A DNA stretch of 64,000 nucleotides from Diphasiastrum complanatum (GCA_029204225.1 CM055094.1:19922458-19986457); one strand, 5' to 3'. Counted from the first letter of the stretch, positions 1-13,385 are shown. The notes: generated from the letters alone by a model not told the origin. Numbers and translations are program-made.

Positions 1-1282
<1,282 letters not shown>

Positions 1283-1855
1283 CCCTTTTCATCAAGATTA
1301 AGAGAAAATCCATAGGCAAAGGTGTTGCATTCAAGAAGAACCAAGTCAAAGCTCGAGCAAGCCAAAGAAGGATAAGTCGAAGATCAAATGCTACTTTTGT
1401 GGCAAGATGAGGCACTATGCCTCGGAGGGCTTCAAGAAGAAGCAAACTCAAAGTCAAGAAAACCTTGGTCAAGAGGAAGAGGAGAGCTCTCATGAAGATT
1501 TCGTCATGATGTCAAGTTTCTCATCTTCAAGCATAAGAGGTGAAGACCCTTGGTGGATAGATAGTGGGGCTAGCTCCCACATGACAAGTAAGAGGGAGTA
1601 TTTTTCAACCTTATCTACCTTTTATCACGTAAATTTTTACAGCAAATAATTATGGTTATAAGATAGAAGGAATAGGATCCATACCTTTATGCTTGGGATC
1701 TTCAAGGAAGATCAAGATTGATGGAGTGCTTTACATTTTCAGTATCACTAAGAACTTGCTTAATGTAGGGCAATTGCTTGAAAATGGTTTGATTGTGGAG
1801 TGCACCACAAATATATGTAACATCAAGAAGGATGGCAAGATCATTGCTAAGGGGG
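1283..1855 (+). pseudogene. Ty1/Copia gag end and protease fragment
   Basis: The translation shows a basic gag tail, a nucleocapsid zinc knuckle (CYFCGKMRHYASEG, in which the last Cys of CX2CX4HX4C is changed to Gly), then the Copia protease signature WWIDSGASSHMT whose Asp-Ser-Gly is the catalytic triplet. Reading continues as IKIDGVLYIFSITKNLLNVGQLLENG, the normal C-terminal half of Copia protease. Frames are shifted between knuckle and protease and again near 1640, so it is dead. The copy at 33.24 kb keeps the last Cys (YASEC) and lies in the same chimeric context. Confidence 0.85.
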
Positions 1856-2060
1856 TGATGATCTCCACACAACTCGGCCTCACTCTTCAAAAGGTGATCG
1901 GTCATCTTCTTTAGGAAGAAATGCGAAGAAAGACCAACGGCCTGTCCATCAAAGACAAATCCATGGCCCTGTACGCCAAGAAGAAAGACTATTCCAAGGG
2001 CCAGAATCAAGTGCAACAGCAACAGCAGAAGCCTCACACTCAAGGTGAGAATAGTGGATC
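1856..2060 (+). pseudogene. Second Copia gag fragment fused behind protease
   Basis: After the protease the sequence reads as a Gag C-terminal region (TLQKVIGHLL, stop, EEMRRKTNGLSIKDKS) with a Gln-rich end. In Copia elements Gag lies before protease, so this is a recombinant joint and not a normal polyprotein. The same joint occurs at about 33.82 kb, and the fragment occurs alone at 53.23 kb. One internal stop is present at 1912-1914. Confidence 0.6.
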
Positions 2061-3480
2061 GCTGGTTCTGAGGGAGTCTCCCAAGCTTTTATCTGCTAGT
2101 ATCAACTGGTCTTGAACTCGAGGTCAGTGGCTCAACTGCTACAAAGTGACGTCTATCAGAAGATAGCCTAATAACGTGGAGGTTTGCTTGTTCTTGATAT
2201 AGTCATGGAGGCAGTTGGAAGCAAACTGGGCCCAGTCATAAAGGTTCTGATCGTGTAGTTTAGAATCATCCATCATGTGGAATAAATTCATGGGGATACG
2301 CGTGATCTTGGCCTATAGCCCTATGTATATTTCGTTAGATAGGCGCACGGAGCAGCTAAGGGCTTATCATTTATGACCTCGATAAGGTAACCATTTTCTT
2401 TTTCCCATTTGTCCACTGAGGGGTCTATGTATTTGAAGTATGCTGTGGATTCAATCTTTTTTAGGGTCCTGTTGACTGTGTTTGGTGCCCTAGGGAAGCC
2501 AAATGTATTGAGGTTAGCTCCAGAAATAGGGATAATATAAACAAAATTTTGGTTAGGAGACAACATGAACTGGAAAATCTGTGGGTGTGGTTATAAGCAA
2601 TATGCAATCGAAATGGGCTCTGATAGCCACTGATCAAAAGAGGAAGTTGGAACTCTATGTGGCTCAGGAACTAGTGTGCCTCCTGGTACCAGGTGTTCAT
2701 CTCGTAGATATAGAGGCTTTCCATAGTGATGTCAATTCTGTCTAGAGTTGGGTCATCAGAACTGGAAAATGTTGTGGTAGACATGTTCTGGACTCGGCTG
2801 AGGACTCTGTTGAAGGTTCGGCTCTGGTAACAGACAAGTGGAGTCTCGGCTCGGTCGACTGTGGAGGGGTTCGAATCGATCAACTTTTGATGGACTCGTC
2901 TCGGTCAACTTTGTATGGAGGGTATGGATGCTCAGCTCGGTCCATAGTGAATGCAGAGTATGGGGGCTCGGCTCTATGAGCAGTGTAAGTAGAGTATTGC
3001 TCGGCAGTGTATGGAGACTAGAAATTTGTGAAAAAAATTGGAGCAATGTCGTTCTGATAGGATGTGGAAACGATGATGTTTCTTCGTAGTAACGTACTAG
3101 TAGCGAGCTTTCAACCCAGATCAGTGTTGAATGTGCAGTTTTGAAAAGCTTCAGGAGCACTACCCCTTAGCATTTGGCTCGTGTTAGATGTGACGATTTT
3201 TGTGTAATGTAGAAAATCTCGGCAGCTTAGGGTTTTTGAAAATGGATGATGATGGCGCTCTGGATCCGTGGTGGATGTATGTAGATGGTCTCCAAGGATG
3301 CGAAGGAGTAATGAAGCACTGTCGTAGCGAATGATAGATCGCCACTAAAAGATGGAAAATCGATCCTTTGAAGTTATAGCTTTTCAAGGCTTCTGAACTT
3401 CATTTCCATGCCTGAAGAAGGAAGTGCCAGCATCAAATCTTCTCCCATCAGAGTTTGTTTTCATTTCCTAAAAAGCATGC
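2061..3480 (-). pseudogene. Y module copy 1 (hypothetical multi-exon gene remnant)
   Basis: On the minus strand the sequence carries, in order, a leader-like part (KGSIFHLLVAIYHSLRQC), the 36-bp minisatellite (about 1.5 units here), a SSSDDPTLDRIDITMESL segment, and the best conserved exon-like frame starting FVYIIPISGANLNTFGFP and running to about 2321. It continues with frameshifts toward NLYDWAQFASNCLHDYIKNK. I do not recognise the family. Frames change at points where AG or CAG could be splice acceptors, but stops and indels show decay. It forms one arm of an inverted repeat with 9.83-11.19 kb. Confidence 0.6.
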
Positions 3481-4778
3481 ATGGCAGCATGGCAGTAAAG
3501 CGTGATATTGTGATTTTTTGTAATGTTCCCATGTATGTGAGGATTTTTGTTGTTTAATTATATCGATGTTGATTGAAACTATGATAGCTTTGTGGTTGTC
3601 ATTGGTAATATTAAAAGTTTTTTTTCACCTTATCTTGGGGCAAGTTCACAAATAGCAAGGTAACAAATTGGGACTCGGCAAGAACTCACTCCAAATGACT
3701 TTTTGAGCTTCAGTAACTTATTTTCATGAATTTATCATTGTGTCTAACTTGCCATATACCAGTTTTATAAGTATTTGCTTGATCCTTTACTCTTAAATGC
3801 ACCATAATGCTACTCCCTTACTGGCCATAACTTCTTCACCGTAGCCCGGAATTGGGTCATGTTGGGTGTCATTGAAAAAGCTCTCATCGAGGGCTTTCTA
3901 ATGGCACCGTAATCGTCTCTATCCGAGTTGTCGTTCAAAAGTTACACTATTTTTTTGCTAAGTTGCATACTATACTACAGATAAAATGGCTTATTTACGG
4001 GCTGCCCTGACACAAAATTACAATTCTTTTAAAAAGAAAAGAAAATCAATTTGAAGGAGCTACGTTACGTAGATTTCAAATTTGAGTGTTTTGATTGGAC
4101 CATGTGGAAGAAATTTTGAGAAAAAAAATAAAAGGTATGTTTTTGAAAAGCCCCTTCTGTGCTCAAATTTTCTGTAATGGTTGATAAGTTGGATTCACAT
4201 TTACATCATGAAGCAAACAATCTTGTAAGTTTTGTGTTCAAGTGGATCGGAAGCTCGCTCCAATGGATGTTGAGATTAATATATCATGCTATCTCTAGCC
4301 TAACAACCACACACTACATGTTTGGATCCAGAAAATATTCACGCAAACACACATCAATATTAATCTACTTTCACCTTTTATTTTGTCACATCTCTTTGTG
4401 CTTATGCGACATGAAAAGCTCCCTTCAAACAAACCTGTGAATGTGCCTTTCCTGTTGCCTTAATTTCTCATGCACTACCTTTGTCTTGGGCAACTAAAAT
4501 GTGATACAAATGTGACCTTTTCTCATGCTTATCTTTCTCCTATTCTTGGACAAGTAAAATTTGATTGTTGTAAGGGGGGGGGGTGTATAGTATAGATGGC
4601 TATGAGTGTGAAAGGGGCATGGATTATTCTTGACTTTGAAATGAATGGAGGGCGGGCTTATTCAAGTCACCTAGAGAATGGTCACAAGTTCTCCTTTAAG
4701 GATGGGATGCTCTATACATATGACTACAATGCCTCAACGTCTAACCCGAAATAGTACAAATAGAATGCAATGCATGGA

Positions 4779-4780
<2 letters not shown>
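3481..4780 (+). other. K module 5' flank, no supported gene
   Basis: About 1.3 kb of AT-rich sequence is shared with 54.83-56.2 kb and, inverted, with 7.97-9.69 kb. It includes a G run at about 4577-4585. Compared with the 9.18-9.69 kb copy it lacks about 500 bp near 3530. A 93-codon frame at 4159-4440 is not kept in the other copies, so I do not call it a gene. Confidence 0.6.

Positions 4781-4829
<49 letters not shown>
4781..4829. repeat. (CT)n microsatellite before K1
   Basis: About 49 bp of CT directly precedes the K1 start region. The K3 equivalent at 56.2 kb is about 159 bp and the K2 equivalent is under 20 bp, so the tract is highly length-variable. Confidence 0.95.
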
Positions 4830-4831
<2 letters not shown>

Positions 4832-4838
4832 ATAATCG

Positions 4839-5425
4839 ATGTTCTCTGTCCTTCTGATTTCGCCTCTTATTTTCATCATTTACAGGAGGCTGAAGAGTCT
4901 CAAAAAAGGATTGTTGATCCAACATCGGCTTAGGAAGATGGAGCAGGACCTAGAAATGAACATAGTATCGGCGGCTGAGAAAATCCGTTTGGCCAAAATA
5001 TCAGAAATTACGAAATCTATATGCGGAAGAGATTTGGAGGCACATGATATCAGTAATTCGATTCTGGTAGGACGCAAAGACGCGGACAAGTCAGCTCCAA
5101 CAATGGCATCTAATTTGATCGGGAGCTCATCTCAGCCAGAATTAATGGCGTCTACCGATTGGAGAGCTCCAGTCCTCAAAGATACGCACGTGAATGAAAG
5201 GCTTGAGCAAGCACCAAAGCAAGTCCAGAATGATCCTTCTTTCGATCCAAGATTTCGTAGAAAATGAGCATCGAGATCGGAAGACAACATACCAGCATAT
5301 CCTTGCAACTTTGCGATAATAGATTGCTCGTTCTCTTCTCAGAAGGAATGTCATACATCAATCAATAATTTCTGGGAACTGAGTTCCGATTCTCGCGATC
5401 CTACAATCCAGCTACAACACAAGTT
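4839..5425 (+). pseudogene. K1: membrane-anchored protein of unknown function, truncated
   Basis: The frame opens with MFSVLLISPLIFIIYRR, a short hydrophobic stretch followed by positive charges, consistent with a signal anchor. A charged helix-like part (KMEQDLEMNIVSAAEKIRL) and the first domain start (GRKDADKS, SSQPELMAST) follow. It stops at 5265-5267 with TGA where the K3 copy has CGA. The same TGA is present in K2. Homology continues to about 5425, where K1 is joined to the inverted 3' tail of K2, so most of the protein is absent. The pyrimidine tract and TTTACAG at about 4878-4884 could also be a splice acceptor. Family not recognised. Confidence 0.6.
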
Positions 5426-6448
5426 CTCTTCTCAGAAGGAATGTCATACTTAATATAACTTCTCAAAGCATCTAGTATGAGCTACAAACAACACTTGGTA
5501 AGTCTTAAGACTTGGAGAGTAAAGAGTTATGCATTTGTCAAATACTTTTACACCTAGCATTTGGCAAGTTAGACGCAATGGTAGTAATTATAAGAATGAG
5601 TTAGACAAGCTTGTGAAGCCATCTAGAGGTGATTTGTTGTTTAGTTGCCTAGCTACATATCAAGCTACCCCAAGTGACCAAACAATTCACTGTTATTTTG
5701 AGTGACAACCATGAAGCTATCATGATTTGAAATGACATCGGTATATTAAGCTACTCCCAAGTTGACCCTTTCCCAGGAAGCCTCTCTCTTGAAACTATAG
5801 CAAAAAGCTCTTATTCAAAGGAACAATCAAGGCTCGAGTACTTACCATACGAGATGAAGACCAACAAGTAGGGCAAGGAAAGAAGATGCACGGTTTACTT
5901 TGCTATGTGCTTGGAGGTATGCTGAGCATGCTTGGAATATGAAGAACATGTGTTTTCCAAAAATATTAGTAGTCTCACAAAAAGGCTTGGAGTAACATTA
6001 GAATTTGGAAGTGCTGCGCCTACTTTGGATGGATGATCACTAACAAACAATTTCTGTCTAGTCCTTTTGCCGTGATATGTTCCCTCTTGTCTATATGATA
6101 TTTTCATTGTGTGTCTAAATATTTTTTGAACAGAATATGTGTAACCTAATTATTGTTGATTTTGATTTAATGAGCATTCAATGTTCATTTAATACATTAA
6201 ATCAAATATCAACGATGAGAACATATATATATACACAACGGGAAGAAGGTATATCTAGATCATAGATTATGAACTAAAGTGGACATTTCAAAAGCAGTGG
6301 AGAGATAGATTAGCAGTTGAGTGCCATATACATTGGCCCTAGATGACTATAATGGTCAATCTTAAAAGCTCCAATCAACAAATGTTGATGTTTTTAATGT
6401 ACTCAATTCAAAAAATTGCGCCTAAAGAATTTTCTTCATAACATTTGT
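5426..6448 (-). other. K2 3' flank
   Basis: This is the reverse complement of the sequence after the K3 coding region (57.93-58.86 kb). It includes the tail end matching GATGCTTTGAGAAGTTATAT, which recurs at 14.5 and 59.0 kb and may mark the 3' end of the duplicated K unit. I see no gene in it. Confidence 0.65.
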
Positions 6449-7933
6449 TCAGGAATAGTGGGCATCATGCTTATGATATTGCTCGCGCAGCCACTTGGAG
6501 CAGGTTCGAGTCAGCATTTGTCTTCGACCAGCAAATGCTTTTGATCTCTGGGTGTAAGCCATAGCAGCATTGATGATAAAGCCTGAAGTGCACATTTCTT
6601 CGAAGATTTGTATGGAGTCTGCAGGAAAGTATTGTGGATCCTGCTCAAACCTTCGGCCCATGACAGTCATCAGAAACTGGCAGAACTTGTGTTGTAACAT
6701 GATTGTAGGATCGTCAGAATTGGAAGTTAATTTGCAAAAATTCTTGATGGATGTATGACATTCCTTCTGAGAAGAGAACGAACCATCTATTATCGCAAAG
6801 TTGCAAGGATATGCTGATATGTTGTCTTCCGATCTCCATGCTAGCGCTCGTCTTCTACGAACACTTGGGTCAAAAGAAGGATCATTCTGAATTTGCTTTG
6901 GTGATTGATCAAGCATTTCATAGACGTACGTATCTTTGAGGAATGGAGCTCTCCAACCGGTCGACGCAATTAAATCTGGCTGAGAAGAGCTCCCGATCGA
7001 ATTAGATGTCGTCGTTGGAATTGACTTGTCCCCGTCTTTTCGTCCTATCAGAGTCGACTTACTGGCATGCTTATGATTTTGCTCACGTAGCCAGTTGAAG
7101 CAGTTTCGAGTCAGTATTTGTCTTCGACCAGTAAATGCTTTTGATCTTTGAGTGTACATGTAACCCTCATCAGCATTGATGATAAAACCTGAAGTGCACA
7201 TCTCTTCGAAGATATGTATGGAGTCTGCAGGAAAGTATTGAATCCATAAATAGATCCTGGTATCCTCCATGTGAAGAACCGCTTTGTTGGGATTGATGGA
7301 AAATTGTGGATCTTGCTCAAACCTTTGGCCCATGACAGTCATCAGAAACTGGCAGAACTTGTGTTGTAGCTTTATTGTAGGATCGCGAGAATCGGAACTC
7401 AGTTCCCAGAAATTATTGATTGATGTATGACATTCCTTCTGAGAAGAGAACGAGCCATCTATTATCGCAAAGTTGCAAGGATATGCTGATATGTTGTCTT
7501 CCGATCTCCATGCTCATCTTCTACGAAATCTTGGGTCGAAAGAAGGATCATTCTGGACTTTCTTTGGTGCTTGCTCAAGCCTTTCATTCACGTGCGTATC
7601 TTTGAGGACTGGAGCTCTCCAACCGGTAGATGCCATTAATTCTGGCTGAGGAGAACTCTTGATCAAATTAGATGCCGTCGTTGGAACTGACTTGTCCGCG
7701 TCTTTGCGTCCTACCAGAATCGAATTACTGATATTATGTGCCTCCAAATCTCTTCGGCATATAGATTTCGTAGTTTCTGATATTTTGGCCAAACGGATTT
7801 TCTGAGCCGCCGATACTATGTTCATTTCTAGGTCTTGCTCCATCTTCCTAGGCCGATGTTGGATCAAAAATCCTTTTCTGAGACTCTTCAAAATGACGAA
7901 AATAAGAGGCGAAATCAGAAGGACAGAGAACAT
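6449..7933 (-). pseudogene. K2: membrane segment plus duplicated domain, one nonsense codon
   Basis: Reading from 7933, the frame gives the same membrane start as K1, the first domain up to RRR, then a TGA at 7514-7516. The same frame continues open through two tandem copies of a domain. Marker words are CQFLMTVMGQRFEQDPQ, FEEMCTSGFIINA and QILTRNCFNWLREQ. The second domain lacks 22 codons after FEQDPQ relative to K3, an in-frame deletion. A single CGA to TGA change is the main lesion, of the kind expected from methyl-CpG decay. I cannot name the family; the Cys-Phe-rich domain shows no catalytic motif I know. Confidence 0.65.
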
Positions 7934-9690
7934 CGATAATGCAGAGAGAGAGAGAGAGATATTCCATGCATTGCATTCTATTTGTACTATTTCTAGTTAG
8001 ACGTTGAGGCATTGTAGTCATATGTATAGAGCATCCCATCCTTAAAGGAGAACTTGTGACCATTCTCTAGGTGACTTGAATAAGCCCGCCCCTTTCACAC
8101 TCATAGCCATCTATACTATACACCCCCCCCTTACAACAATCAAATTTTACTTGTCCAAGAATAAGAGAAAGATAAGCATGAGAAAAGGTCACAATTGTAT
8201 CACATTTTAGTTTCCCAAGACAAAGGTAGTGCATGAGAAATTAAGGCAACAGGAAAGGCACATTCACAGGTTTGTTTGAAGGGAGCTTTTCATGTTGCAT
8301 AAGCATGAAGAGATGTGACGAAATAAAAGGTGAAAGTAGATTAATATTGATGTGTGATGTCCCTTTGTGTGAATATTTTCTGGATCCAAACATCTAGTGT
8401 GTGGCTGTTAGGCTAGAAATAGCATGATATATTAATCTCAACATCCATTCGAGCGAGCTTCCGATCCACTTGAACACAAAACTTACAAGACTATTTGCTT
8501 TATGATGTAAATGTGAATCCAACTTATCAACCATTACAAAAAATTTGAGCACAAAAGGGGCCTTTCAAAAACATACCTTTTATTTTTTTTCTCAAAAGTT
8601 TCTTCCACATGGTCCAATCAAAACACTCAAATTTGAAATCTACGTAACGTAGCTCCTTCAAATTGATATTCTTTTCTTTTTAAAAGAATTGTAATTTTGT
8701 GTCAGGGCAGCCCGTAAATAAGCCATTTTATTTGTAGTATAGTATGCAACTTAGCAAAAAAACAGTGTAACTTTTGAACGGCAACTCGGATAGAGACGAT
8801 TACGGTGCCATTAGAAAGCCCTCGACGAGAGCTTTTTCAACGACACCCAACATGACCCAATTCCGGGCTACGGTGAAGAAGTTATGGCCAGTAAGGGAGT
8901 AGCATTATGGTGCATTTAAGAGTAAAGGATCAAGCAAATACTTATAAAACTGGTATATGGCAAGTTAGACACAATGATAAATTCATGAGAACAAGTTAGT
9001 GAAGCTCAAAAAGTCATTTGGAGTGAGTTCTTGCCGAGTCCCAATTTGTTACCTTGCTATTTGTGAACTTGCCCCAAGATAAGGTGAAAAAAACCTTTTA
9101 ATATTACGAATGACAACCACGAAGCTACCATAGTTTCAATCGACATCTATATAATTAAACAACAAAAATCATCACATACATGCAAACAAGATGGCAAACA
9201 CTCATCAATTTTTCTGTGCATGATTCGAGCCGGATTGTCTTCATGCCCAAATTCCTAGAAATTGGAGATACCGGAACAACAAATTTACATTTTTCTAGAA
9301 CCTATTGCATCATTATCTGATTGTGCTCTCTTTCTCTTACCTTAAATGGTGCAAAAAAGCTACTAGAATATTGAACCAATAATATCACAAGCTACATTCA
9401 AATGTGCTAAGATAACACGAAAGTGTAGCACAATTTGCTTATAATAGGCTACGTGCAAATGATCATAATCATGGTGAGCTGTGAACTCGATCTTTGCCAT
9501 TATAAATTAGCCTACACTTGGTATAAATAGCATCATTTCCACCAAAAAGAAACTTTCAGAGGAAGTTGATTTGTACAGAAACTAGAACTTCAACCTCATA
9601 AAACTCTTTAAGAATCTAGGTCCTTAATTTTCTCATTTGGTGTAGCTATGTATGTAAGCTAATGTTGCAGAACATTACAAAACTTCACAA
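7934..9690 (-). other. K2 5' flank
   Basis: Reverse-complement partner of 3.49-4.83 kb, with about 500 bp (9.18-9.69 kb) that K1 and K3 lack. That extra segment is also present at 38.52-39.02 kb and in part at 44.69, 50.2 kb. It contains a C run near 8121-8131. No supported coding sequence. Confidence 0.6.
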
Positions 9691-11540
9691 TATCACGCTT
9701 TACTGTCATGTTGCCATGCATGCTTTTTAGGAAATGAAAACATCAATTGATGGCGTGATCGTGAGATAATGGCTAAAAGAACATCGTAATAGAAGTCGAT
9801 CTTCTTCAAGCATGGAAATGGAATTCAGAAGCTTTGAAAAGCTATAGCTTCAAAGGATCGATTTTCCATCTTTTAGTGGTGATCTATCATTCGCTACGAC
9901 CGTGCTTGATTACTCCTTCGCATCCTTGGACACCATATACATACATCCACCATGGATCCAGAGTGCCATCATCATCCATTTTCAAAAACCCTAAGCTGCC
10001 GAGACTTGCTACATTACACAAAAATCGTCACATCTAGCACGAGAATGCTGAGGGGTAGTGCTACTGGAGCTTCTCAAAACCACACATTCAACACCGATTT
10101 GGTTTGAAATCTCTCTACTAGTACGTTATCACGAAGAAACATCATTATTTCAACATCCTATCAGAGCGACATTGCTCCAAATTTTTCCACAAATTTCTAT
10201 TCTCCATACACTGCCGAGCAATACTCTACATACACTGCTCATAGAGCCACGCCCCCATAGTCTACAATCACCGTGGACCAAGCTGAGCATACATACTCTA
10301 CATTTGCTGTGGAACGAGCTGAGCGTCCATACTCTACATACAAAGTTGACTGAGCCGAGTCCATCAAAAGTCGACCGATCCAAAGCCCTCCACAGTCGAT
10401 CAAGCCGAGACTCCACTTGTCTGTTACCAGAGCCGAACCTTCAACAGAGTCATCAGCCGAGTCCAAAACATGTCTACTACAACATCTTCCAGTTCTGATG
10501 ACCCAATCCAAGACATAATTGACATCACCATGGAAAGCCTCGATATCTCTGAGATGAACACTTGGTACCAGGAGGCACACTAGTTCCTGAGCCACATAGA
10601 GTTCCAACTTCCTCTTTTCAGTGGCTATCAAAGCCCATTTCTATTGCATATTGCTTATAACCACACCGACAGATTTTCCAGTTCATGTTACCTCCTAACC
10701 AAAATTTTGTTTATATTATCCCTATTTCTGGAGCTGACCTCAATACATTTGGCTTCCCTAGGGGACCAAACACAGTCAACAGGACCCTCAAAAAGATTGA
10801 ATCCACATCATACTTCAAATACATAGACCCCTCAGTGGACAAATGAAAAAAAAAAGATGGTTACCATATCGAGGTGATAAATGATAAGCCCTTAGCTGCT
10901 CCATGCACCTATCTAACGAAATATACACAGCACTATAGGTCCAAGATCATGCGTATCCCCATGAAACTATTCCACATGATGGTTGATTCTAGACTACACG
11001 ATCAGAACCTTTATGACTGGGCCCAGTTTGCTTCCAACTGCCTCCATGACTATATCAAGAACAAGCAAACCTCCAGTTATTGGGCTATCTTCTGATAGAT
11101 GTCATTGTAGCAGTTGAGCCACCGACCTCGAGTTCGAGACCACTTGACACTAGCAGATAAAAGCTTGGGAGACTCCCTCAGAACCAGCCAAGAATATCAA
11201 CTCTACTTCCAGGTCTATTGCAACTGATTCCACGCAAGTGGCTTCTCAAAAGAGAAAGAGTTCCTTCTCTCCACAAGGGCCAGCTGCAAAGCACCAAACG
11301 GTCGGCCTAGTGAAGCTTACATCGAGAAAGACACCCATGTCCTCTATGTCACAAATGAAGGATCATTCTGCTGAAGAGTCTTTTGCTCAACATGAAGACA
11401 CCATCACACTGGTCCAACCACCACCAACACAACAATCCAGGCAAAGGACCAAGATACGAGCGAAGCGTCATGCTTCATCAGAAGAAAAAGACTCAGATGA
11501 TATGGAGCTTGACCTCACTAGTAACATATGTAGTTAACTA
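9691..11540 (+). pseudogene. Y module copy 2
   Basis: The plus-strand order is: leader part (KGSIFHLLVVIYHSLRPC), minisatellite with about three 36-bp units at 10.2-10.35 kb, the DDPIQDIIDITMESL segment, the VYII-type part with the frame at 10874-11095 (MINDKPLAAPCTYLTKYTQ), then LADKSLGD-like sequence in a shifted frame. At 11238-11537 another frame is open for 99 codons and ends in an acidic tail. Because the frame used here differs from that of Y3 and Y4, I treat it as decayed. Confidence 0.6.
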
Positions 11541-12190
11541 GAAGCTGGATAGCCGCAACGCGTGGGGTCCATACTTCAAGATTCTATTTTCTACCATTAA
11601 CTAACATAACTTCTCATGTAAATGCAAATTGTATTGCACATCAAAGTTTTCTTTCCATCTACTCAAAGCGTTCACATCAAAGAAAAACAGTCTTATCGAT
11701 CTGAAAATCATGGCAAGAAACTTTGAATATTTTGGATCACAATGAGTGCCAACGTGAATCTTGAAATTCAGAAAATACGGAGTGTGTTGGATCAAATGGA
11801 GCGGCAAGGTTATTTCAAACTTTTGCAATTCAGAAATTTGCAATTTCAACACACATCTATTGAAAAAATATTTTGCTTATTTTGCTCATAACTGCAAAGC
11901 TTTGATTTTGCATATAAAGCAAGAAACTTGGAGTGTGATGGATCAAAAAGAGCGCCAAGGTCATTTCAAACTTTTCCAATCAATTTTGTTTTATAATGAA
12001 AACGAGTTTTAATAGCTTACAAGATATATAACAAGTTGGTTTTCTACTAGATCAATCTATCGATTATTAAGATGTCTAAATATCATCTCCATATTGATCT
12101 TCCCACAAAATATGCTCCACTGTCGAGAAAAAATCTGAAAGGATCCACCTTACCAGCTCACCAAAGAACGAAAGACAAGAAACAAGTTTC
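11541..12190 (+). pseudogene. Y module copy 2, downstream part
   Basis: It contains three diverged repeats of a motif resembling LDQMERQGYFKLLQF, spaced by about 60 and 150 bp, in more than one frame. A start of the frame MSKYHLHIDLPT follows at 12072. Homology to Y3 and Y4 ends after AAAGACAAGAAAC at about 12185, where the next segment begins. Confidence 0.55.
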
Positions 12191-12196
12191 AAACAG

Positions 12197-12387
12197 GTTT
12201 TAAAGAAGATCATGAAATTCTATTTTGGATTTTTAGTAAAACAGAATATCCAGAGATAATTAAGAATCATATGAGCGACACACCACTCAATGTTCCTAGA
12301 ATAGGTGATCTTAAGGTGGAATGGCATTTGGTTCACAGATCAAGAGCTACAAGGAGTGAAAATCCAAAACTTAGCGAAATGTTTTAA
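12197..12387 (+). pseudogene. Terminal-exon-like frame (FKEDHEILFWIF)
   Basis: After a possible acceptor TTTCAAACAG an open frame of about 63 codons runs to TAA. It includes GFKEDHEILFWIFSKTEYPE, then VPRIGDLKVEWHLVHRSRAT. There is no ATG at its start, so it resembles a last exon. The inverted copy at 35935-36127 has the acceptor AG changed to TG. Family not recognised. Confidence 0.4.
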
Positions 12388-12489
12388 CTGATCAAACAAT
12401 ATTTATATAGCTAGAACCAATAAAACCCAAGCCGTACACTCGTCGATCCAACAACGGATCAGATCTATGGCGCGTAATACAATCGTCCA

Positions 12490-12880
12490 CGCGTGTGAGA
12501 CCACACGTGCTACAATACACGCCAATCTGCCATTCGGCCACGTGCCCACACGTGCGAGCTAACACGTGCCAGAACACACGTCACCAAACCATTCGACCAC
12601 ATGGCCACATGTGCAAGTTTCACACATGCGGATATAGAAGTGTGGTCCCACACGTCAGGTACTGATTGGGCCACGTGACCACACGTGCGAGCCGATACGT
12701 GCAAGAACACATGTCGCTGATCCATTCGCCCACGTGTCCCCCCGTGGGATCTCACACGTGTTGATCCAGACGTGCAGTTTCACACATGCGTATACAAATG
12801 TGTGGTTCCACATGTCAGCTACTGACTGGGCCACGTGTCGCTGGGATTGACACGTGCCAACTTTTTTCTCCTATATAAGT
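12490..12880 (+). promoter_or_regulatory. P module: CACGTG cluster with TATATAA box
   Basis: I count ten CACGTG cores between about 12508 and 12856, where a random sequence of this length would have about 0.1. They are followed at 12872-12878 by TATATAA in a CTATATAAGT context. CACGTG is the core of G-box/ABRE sites bound by plant bZIP and bHLH factors. The layout suggests transcription rightward from about 12905, but no intact gene follows here: the A array begins within 60 bp. The array has a loose internal repeat of about 60 bp. Confidence 0.6.
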
Positions 12881-12900
12881 CCATTCCCAAAGATTGTACA

Positions 12901-13385
12901 ATGGCTGGTGATTCCAGGGATTTCAGAAAGGTCAACATACGACGAGTTGAGGCTACAACTACAACCACTAAGTCCTACCATAGGCTTGTGTGGTTTACCA
13001 CATGGCCTACCATAGACTTGTGTAGCAGGCCACATAGGCCTGCGATTGACCAAGGCTGTGATAGGTGCCCACGTGTCAAGTCACGTATGACTGCCATGTG
13101 GCAAATCATGCAGGCTTGGGACTAGTCACGTGGCAAGCCACGTAGGCCCATCATAGGCTGGCAAGCCAACCAGGCTCTGCCTACGTGGTCTGCTATTTGC
13201 GAAGCCTATCGCACACTACCGCATGGCAAGCCACGTAGGTCTACCACATGGCAAATCATGCAGGCTTGAGGGTTGCCATGTGGCAAGCCATGTAGGCCTA
13301 CCATAACCTTGTATGTCAAGTCAACTGGGCCCTGTGCCACGTAGGCTTGAGTGGACCTAGAGATCTATATATATATATAGGTGGG
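12901..13385 (+). repeat. Palindrome-rich A array, copy 2
   Basis: After 60 bp of non-repeat sequence opening ATGGCTGGTGATTCCAGG, the same A words appear, ending with the CTATATATATATATAG palindrome near 13365-13380. A frame from 12901 to 13125 (75 codons) has a diverged counterpart at 35255-35437 (minus), but most of it is A-array translation, so I do not call it a gene. Confidence 0.8.

Noticed and set aside
4839-5000. Receptor-kinase (WAK-like) membrane segment
   Set aside because: Hydrophobic start followed by basic residues is superficially similar, but no kinase or extracellular domain is present in any copy.
12835-13125. 96-codon ORF starting before the TATA box at 12872
   Set aside because: It covers the TATA box and then the A array; its partial conservation at 35.26 kb follows from block duplication.
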